64,000 nt of DNA. Source: Clostridium beijerinckii. Lineage in GTDB: Bacteria; Bacillota; Clostridia; Clostridiales; Clostridiaceae. The position numbers were made by a program, and so were the translations under genes. This document shows, one piece after another, positions 60,464 through 64,000 of the stretch; the first letter of the stretch is position 1, and every line of letters starts with the position of its first letter. The stretch lies in assembly GCF_036699995.1 (NCBI RefSeq), contig NZ_CP144906.1, positions 2,309,001-2,373,000 on the forward strand. Reading direction: 5' to 3'. Below the pieces are notes generated by a model. It searched no databases and was not told where the DNA came from. It worked only from the letters and a program-made list of their open reading frames with translations.

Positions 60464-60540
60464 ATCTATGATTTGATGATAATCGCTTACTCTGTGAGTA
60501 CTCAGTGAGCGAATGCGAGTCGAGTTTCCTTTAAAATGAA

Positions 60541-60584
60541 TTATTCAATAGAAACCTAGAAAAGTTTCTATTGAATAAAGCTAA
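60541..60584 (+). other. Hairpin in the aspS-gatC spacer
   Basis: TTATTCAATAGAAAC and GTTTCTATTGAATAA form a 15-bp stem. No T-run follows, so it may be a processing or stability element rather than a terminator. Confidence 0.7.
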
Positions 60585-60667
60585 TTAGTTTATGCAAAGT
60601 TAATGAATTTTAACATAGTGCTTTAAAAACAGCATTACAATGATAAAAATTTGATGAGGTGAAATTA

Positions 60668-60952
60668 ATGAAAGTAAGTATTGATGAAGTAAAATATATA
60701 GCAAAGCTTTCTAAATTAAGATTTTCTGATGAAGAAGCTGCTGAATTTGCAAAAGAATTTGAAAATATTTTAGAGCATTTTCAATATTTAAATGAATTAG
60801 ATTTAGATATTAAAGAAGATATAGATAACAAAGCAGAATTAAAGCCAGTAGTGAGAAAAGATGAAGTTAAGCAATTTGAATGTAAAGATTTATTTAGAAA
60901 TGTTAAAGACATGCAAGAGACTTATATTAAAGTACCAAAGATTATTGAATAG
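60668..60952 (+). CDS. gatC: Asp/Glu-tRNA amidotransferase subunit C
   Basis: 94 residues from the ATG at 60668 (AGGTGA just before; a GTG at 60659 overlaps it). Typical GatC opening VSIDEVKYIAKLSKLRFSDE, helical middle FAKEFENILEHFQYLNELD, and extended C-terminus that wraps between GatA and GatB (DEVKQFECKDLFRN, YIKVPKIIE). GatC is the structural clamp of the GatCAB complex. First of three tightly spaced gat genes. Confidence 0.96.
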   Translation: MKVSIDEVKYIAKLSKLRFSDEEAAEFAKEFENILEHFQYLNELDLDIKEDIDNKAELKPVVRKDEVKQFECKDLFRNVKDMQETYIKVPKIIE

Positions 60953-60967
60953 GGTGGTGACTAGATA

Positions 60968-62407
60968 ATGCAAATGAATATTAAAGAAATGGTAGAAAAA
61001 ATTAAAAGTGGAGAATTAACTAGTGAAGCACTAGTTCAATCATATATCGAAGAAATTACAAAAAACGAAGGGACTATAAATGCATTTTTAACTCTTACTT
61101 GTGATGAAGCATTGGCTAAAGCTAAAGAAATAGATGCTAAAATAAAAGCTGGTGAATCTCTAGGAAGACTTGCAGGTATCCCAGTAGCAATAAAAGATAA
61201 CATTTGTACAGAAGGAGTTAATACTACTTGTGCATCAAAAATGCTTGAAGATTTTATTCCTCCATATGATGCAACTGTAATAAAAAAATTATTAGCTGAA
61301 GATGCAATAATTATTGGTAAAACAAACATGGATGAATTTGCAATGGGGTCTTCAAATGAGAACTCAGCATTTAAAAAGACTTTAAATCCAAGGGATATAA
61401 CTAGAGTTCCGGGAGGATCATCAGGTGGATCAGCAGCAGCAGTTGCAGCAAAATTCGCACCAGTATCGTTAGGATCTGATACAGGTGGATCTATAAGACA
61501 GCCAGCAGCATTTTGTGGTGTTGTAGGATTAAAGCCTACATATGGATTAGTTTCTAGATTTGGACTTATTGCTTTTGGTTCATCATTAGATCAAATTGGA
61601 CCATTTTCTAATTCAGTAGAAGACAGTGCCTATATTTTAAATATAATTTCTGGAACTGATGAATATGATTCTACAAGTATAAGAGATTTAAAAGAAATAG
61701 ATTATACTGCTGGTCTTCAAGATGGAATTAAGGGAATGAAAATCGGTGTCCCAGAAGAATTCTTTGGTGAAGGCTTAGATGAAGAAATTAAGGAATCAGT
61801 AAAAAATAGTTTAGATAAATTAAAAGAATTAGGAGCAGAAGTTGAAACATTTTCTCTTCCTATAATTAAGGAAGGATTAGCAGCTTATTATATAATGTCA
61901 TCTGCTGAAGCAAGTACTAATTTAGATAGATATGATGGAATAAGATATGGTTATAAAACTCCAAATTACACAAATCTAGATGAATTAGTTGAAAACAGTA
62001 GAACTGAAGGTTTTGGAGCGGAAGTAAAGAGAAGAATAATGCTTGGAACATATGCACTTGCTTCTGGATATTATGATGCTTATTATAAAAAAGCAGATGC
62101 TTTTAGAAGAAAATTAAGATATGATCTTAAAAAGACTTTTGAAAAATATGATTTAATAGTAGGACCAGTTTCACCTGTATTGCCTTTTAAAATTGGTGAA
62201 AAAAAGGCTGATCCATTAGCAATGTACTTAGCTGATATTTACACTATTAATGTTAATTTAGCTGGAAATCCAGCAATATCAATTCCAGCAGGAAAGAGCA
62301 AAGAAGGCTTACCAATTGGAATTCAATTAATGGGTGATATGTTATGCGAAGAAAAAATATTCAAAGCTGCATATAGCTTAGAACAAGCTTTAGCTATTGA
62401 ATTATAG
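60968..62407 (+). CDS. gatA: Asp/Glu-tRNA amidotransferase subunit A
   Basis: 479 residues, usual length. Amidase-signature catalytic triad: Lys in VAIKDNICTEG (about 73), Ser in VPGGSSGGSAAAVAA, and the nucleophile Ser in SLGSDTGGSIRQPAAFCG. It releases ammonia from glutamine for transamidation of Asp-tRNA-Asn (or Glu-tRNA-Gln) on GatB. GGTGGTGA precedes the ATG. Its end lies next to the gatB ribosome site. Confidence 0.97.
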   Translation: MQMNIKEMVEKIKSGELTSEALVQSYIEEITKNEGTINAFLTLTCDEALAKAKEIDAKIKAGESLGRLAGIPVAIKDNICTEGVNTTCASKMLEDFIPPYDATVIKKLLAEDAIIIGKTNMDEFAMGSSNENSAFKKTLNPRDITRVPGGSSGGSAAAVAAKFAPVSLGSDTGGSIRQPAAFCGVVGLKPTYGLVSRFGLIAFGSSLDQIGPFSNSVEDSAYILNIISGTDEYDSTSIRDLKEIDYTAGLQDGIKGMKIGVPEEFFGEGLDEEIKESVKNSLDKLKELGAEVETFSLPIIKEGLAAYYIMSSAEASTNLDRYDGIRYGYKTPNYTNLDELVENSRTEGFGAEVKRRIMLGTYALASGYYDAYYKKADAFRRKLRYDLKKTFEKYDLIVGPVSPVLPFKIGEKKADPLAMYLADIYTINVNLAGNPAISIPAGKSKEGLPIGIQLMGDMLCEEKIFKAAYSLEQALAIEL

Positions 62408-62420
62408 GAGGGGAATTACG

Positions 62421-63860
62421 ATGAATTTTGAAACAGTAATAGGACTTGAAATACATGCAGAATTAAAATCGAAGACAAAAATCTTCTGCTCTTGTTCAAC
62501 TAAATTTGGAGCAGAACCTAATGCAAACACATGTCCAATATGCACAGGGGTTCCTGGAACACTTCCAGTGCTTAATGAAGAAGTTGTAAATTTAGCAATA
62601 AAAGCAGGAACTGCACTAGGATGTACAATAAATAAATATAACAAAATGGATAGAAAAAATTATTTTTATCCCGATCTTCCTAAAAATTATCAAACTTCAC
62701 AATTTGATTTACCAATCTGTTCAGGTGGACTTGTAGAATTTGAACATGAAGGAAAGCAAGTAAAAGTTAGATTAAATAGAATTCACATAGAAGAAGATGC
62801 TGGAAAGCTAGTTCACGTAGAAGGAGAACCAATTTCTTTAGTAGACTATAACAGAGTTGGTGTTCCTCTAGCAGAAATAGTTACAGAACCAGATATGAGA
62901 AGTGTTAGTGAAGCTGTAGCGTTCATGAAAAAGCTTAAATCAATCTTAGAGTATGGTGAAATTTCTGATTGCCGTATGGAACAAGGGTCATTAAGATGCG
63001 ATGCTAATATTTCATTAAGACCAGTTGGGCAAAAGGAATATGGAACTAAGGTAGAGCTTAAAAATATCAACTCATTTAGAGAACTTCAAAAAGCTTTAGA
63101 AAAAGAAGAAAGAAGACAAAGAGAACTTTACACTTATGGAGAAGGCCATAAGGTAGTTCAAGAAACTAGAAGATGGGATGCTGCAAAAGGTAAAACAATC
63201 CCTATGAGATCTAAAGAAGAAGCAGATGACTATAGATATGTGGTAGAACCAGATTTACCACCAATTATAATCTATGATGAACAAATTGAAACAATAACTA
63301 AATCGTTACCTGAAATGCCAGATGAAAAGAAAGAAAGATTTTTAACTGCATATGAACTTACAGAAAAAGAAGTTGATATTTTAATAGGTGATAAAGGACT
63401 TGCTACTTTCTTTGAAAATGTTGTATCTTTAGGTGCTACACCTAAAATAGCTTCAAACTGGATATTGGGTGATATTTTAAGAATATTAAATGATAAAAAA
63501 ATAGAATCTGAAGACATGACTTTAGAAGCTGAAAACTTTGCGAAACTTCTTAAGGTAGTCGAAGAAGGTAAAATAAGCAATAATGTAGGAAGAGAAGTTC
63601 TTGATGAAATCTTTGATGAAAACAAAGATCCAATGAAGATGATTGAAGAAAAAGGACTTATGCAAATCAGTTCATCTGATGAACTTGAAAAAATAGTTGA
63701 TGAAGTAATTGCGAATAATCCTCAATCAGTAGAAGACTTTAAAGCAGGAAAGACACAAAGTGCTGGATTCTTAATGGGTCAAGTAATGAAATTGTCAAAA
63801 GGAAAAGCAAATCCTAAGGTAGCTAAGGAATTAGTAGATAAGAAACTTAGCGAAATTTAA
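62421..63860 (+). CDS. gatB: Asp/Glu-tRNA amidotransferase subunit B
   Basis: 479 residues from the ATG at 62421 (AGGAGGGG upstream; the earlier in-frame ATG at 62397 overlaps gatA). Zinc site IFCSCSTKFG and NTCPICTGVPG; catalytic cradle FYPDLPKNYQTSQFDLPIC, HIEEDAGKL and MEQGSLRCDANISLRP; C-terminal helical/YqeY tail ending with LMGQVMKLSKGKANPKVAKE. It phosphorylates the misacylated tRNA and amidates it with the ammonia from GatA. Last gene of the operon with a clear terminator. Confidence 0.97.
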   Translation: MNFETVIGLEIHAELKSKTKIFCSCSTKFGAEPNANTCPICTGVPGTLPVLNEEVVNLAIKAGTALGCTINKYNKMDRKNYFYPDLPKNYQTSQFDLPICSGGLVEFEHEGKQVKVRLNRIHIEEDAGKLVHVEGEPISLVDYNRVGVPLAEIVTEPDMRSVSEAVAFMKKLKSILEYGEISDCRMEQGSLRCDANISLRPVGQKEYGTKVELKNINSFRELQKALEKEERRQRELYTYGEGHKVVQETRRWDAAKGKTIPMRSKEEADDYRYVVEPDLPPIIIYDEQIETITKSLPEMPDEKKERFLTAYELTEKEVDILIGDKGLATFFENVVSLGATPKIASNWILGDILRILNDKKIESEDMTLEAENFAKLLKVVEEGKISNNVGREVLDEIFDENKDPMKMIEEKGLMQISSSDELEKIVDEVIANNPQSVEDFKAGKTQSAGFLMGQVMKLSKGKANPKVAKELVDKKLSEI

Positions 63861-63871
63861 GAAATGGATTG

Positions 63872-63917
63872 AAAAGGAGAGCATGCATTTTATATGCAGA
63901 AGCTCTCCTTTTTATTT
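63872..63917 (+). terminator. Terminator of the aspS2-gatCAB operon
   Basis: AAAAGGAGAGC (63872-63882) pairs with GCTCTCCTTTT (63902-63912), followed by TTATTTT. No gene is visible in the last 85 bases. Confidence 0.93.
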
Positions 63918-64000
63918 TAGCTGATTTATGAATTAAATAATTGTTAATTTTGCTTTGTTTTAGTGGAATAAATATTTACAAAAAATAATATTATATATTA

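Overview
The window is low-GC, densely coding, mostly plus-strand DNA from a strictly anaerobic Firmicute. An AT-rich Clostridium of the butyrate/solvent-forming group (C. beijerinckii-like) fits best. Reasons: strong AGGAGG ribosome sites, a trans-2-enoyl-CoA reductase (FabV/TER), a 4-hydroxybutyryl-CoA dehydratase with its CoA-transferase, late-sporulation-type surface proteins, a thiXYZ-tenA salvage operon under a TPP riboswitch, and a T-box-controlled archaeal-type AspRS with gatCAB. Species is not provable from the window, and no tRNA, rRNA, CRISPR array or intact transposase was seen.

Layout. 1-7.2 kb: end of a PLP aminotransferase-domain protein, a LysE exporter, a repeat cluster, a Dus enzyme, a small coiled-coil-like protein, FabV, and a Cache-HAMP histidine kinase. 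7.3-10.7 kb: TPP riboswitch, tenA, thiZ, thiX, thiY. 11-17 kb: repeats, a sorbosone/glucose dehydrogenase-fold protein, and a MarR regulator with a heterodimeric ABC exporter. 17.3-28 kb, the most interesting part: a sigma-54 promoter drives a carrier protein, acyl-AMP ligase, LuxE-like and LuxC-like genes without luciferase; then a CBS-PAS-AAA+ sigma-54 activator; then a second sigma-54 promoter with upstream activator-type sites drives abfD, a NifU-like protein, a small Cys-rich protein, abfT and a lactonase-like metallo-hydrolase. The second half reads as a gamma-butyrolactone/4-hydroxybutyrate to crotonyl-CoA route; FabV could complete crotonyl-CoA to butyryl-CoA. 28.5-31.3 kb: GNAT, PHP phosphatase, DUF218. 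31.8-36 kb: arsR-arsD-arsA-arsC-acr3. 36.2-40.1 kb: DUF11-type and collagen-like proteins, each with a candidate sigma-K promoter, then a DUF1883-like protein. 40.6-50.3 kb: a protist-type IMP dehydrogenase, an orphan sRNA-like unit, a MutS-family ATPase without Smr, a double-HD/HD-GYP protein, and a two-component pair. 50.5-58.3 kb: membrane and small proteins, a secreted alpha/beta hydrolase, a POT transporter (only minus-strand gene), an M15 peptidase, a secreted amidase-domain protein, and a GNAT. 58.5-64 kb: T-box, aspS2, gatC, gatA, gatB.

Intergenic DNA is crowded with short dispersed elements. Superfamily A/B consists of long imperfect palindromes sharing ATAGATAA ends. Families C and D share TTGCAACATATA-type ends, and C carries a heptanucleotide tandem array of up to 22 units. 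Family E has two copies. A 52-53 bp hairpin module occurs inside two A copies and alone between aspS and gatC, with a compensatory base-pair change. These look like non-autonomous mobile elements (MITE-like) and account for several spurious ORFs.
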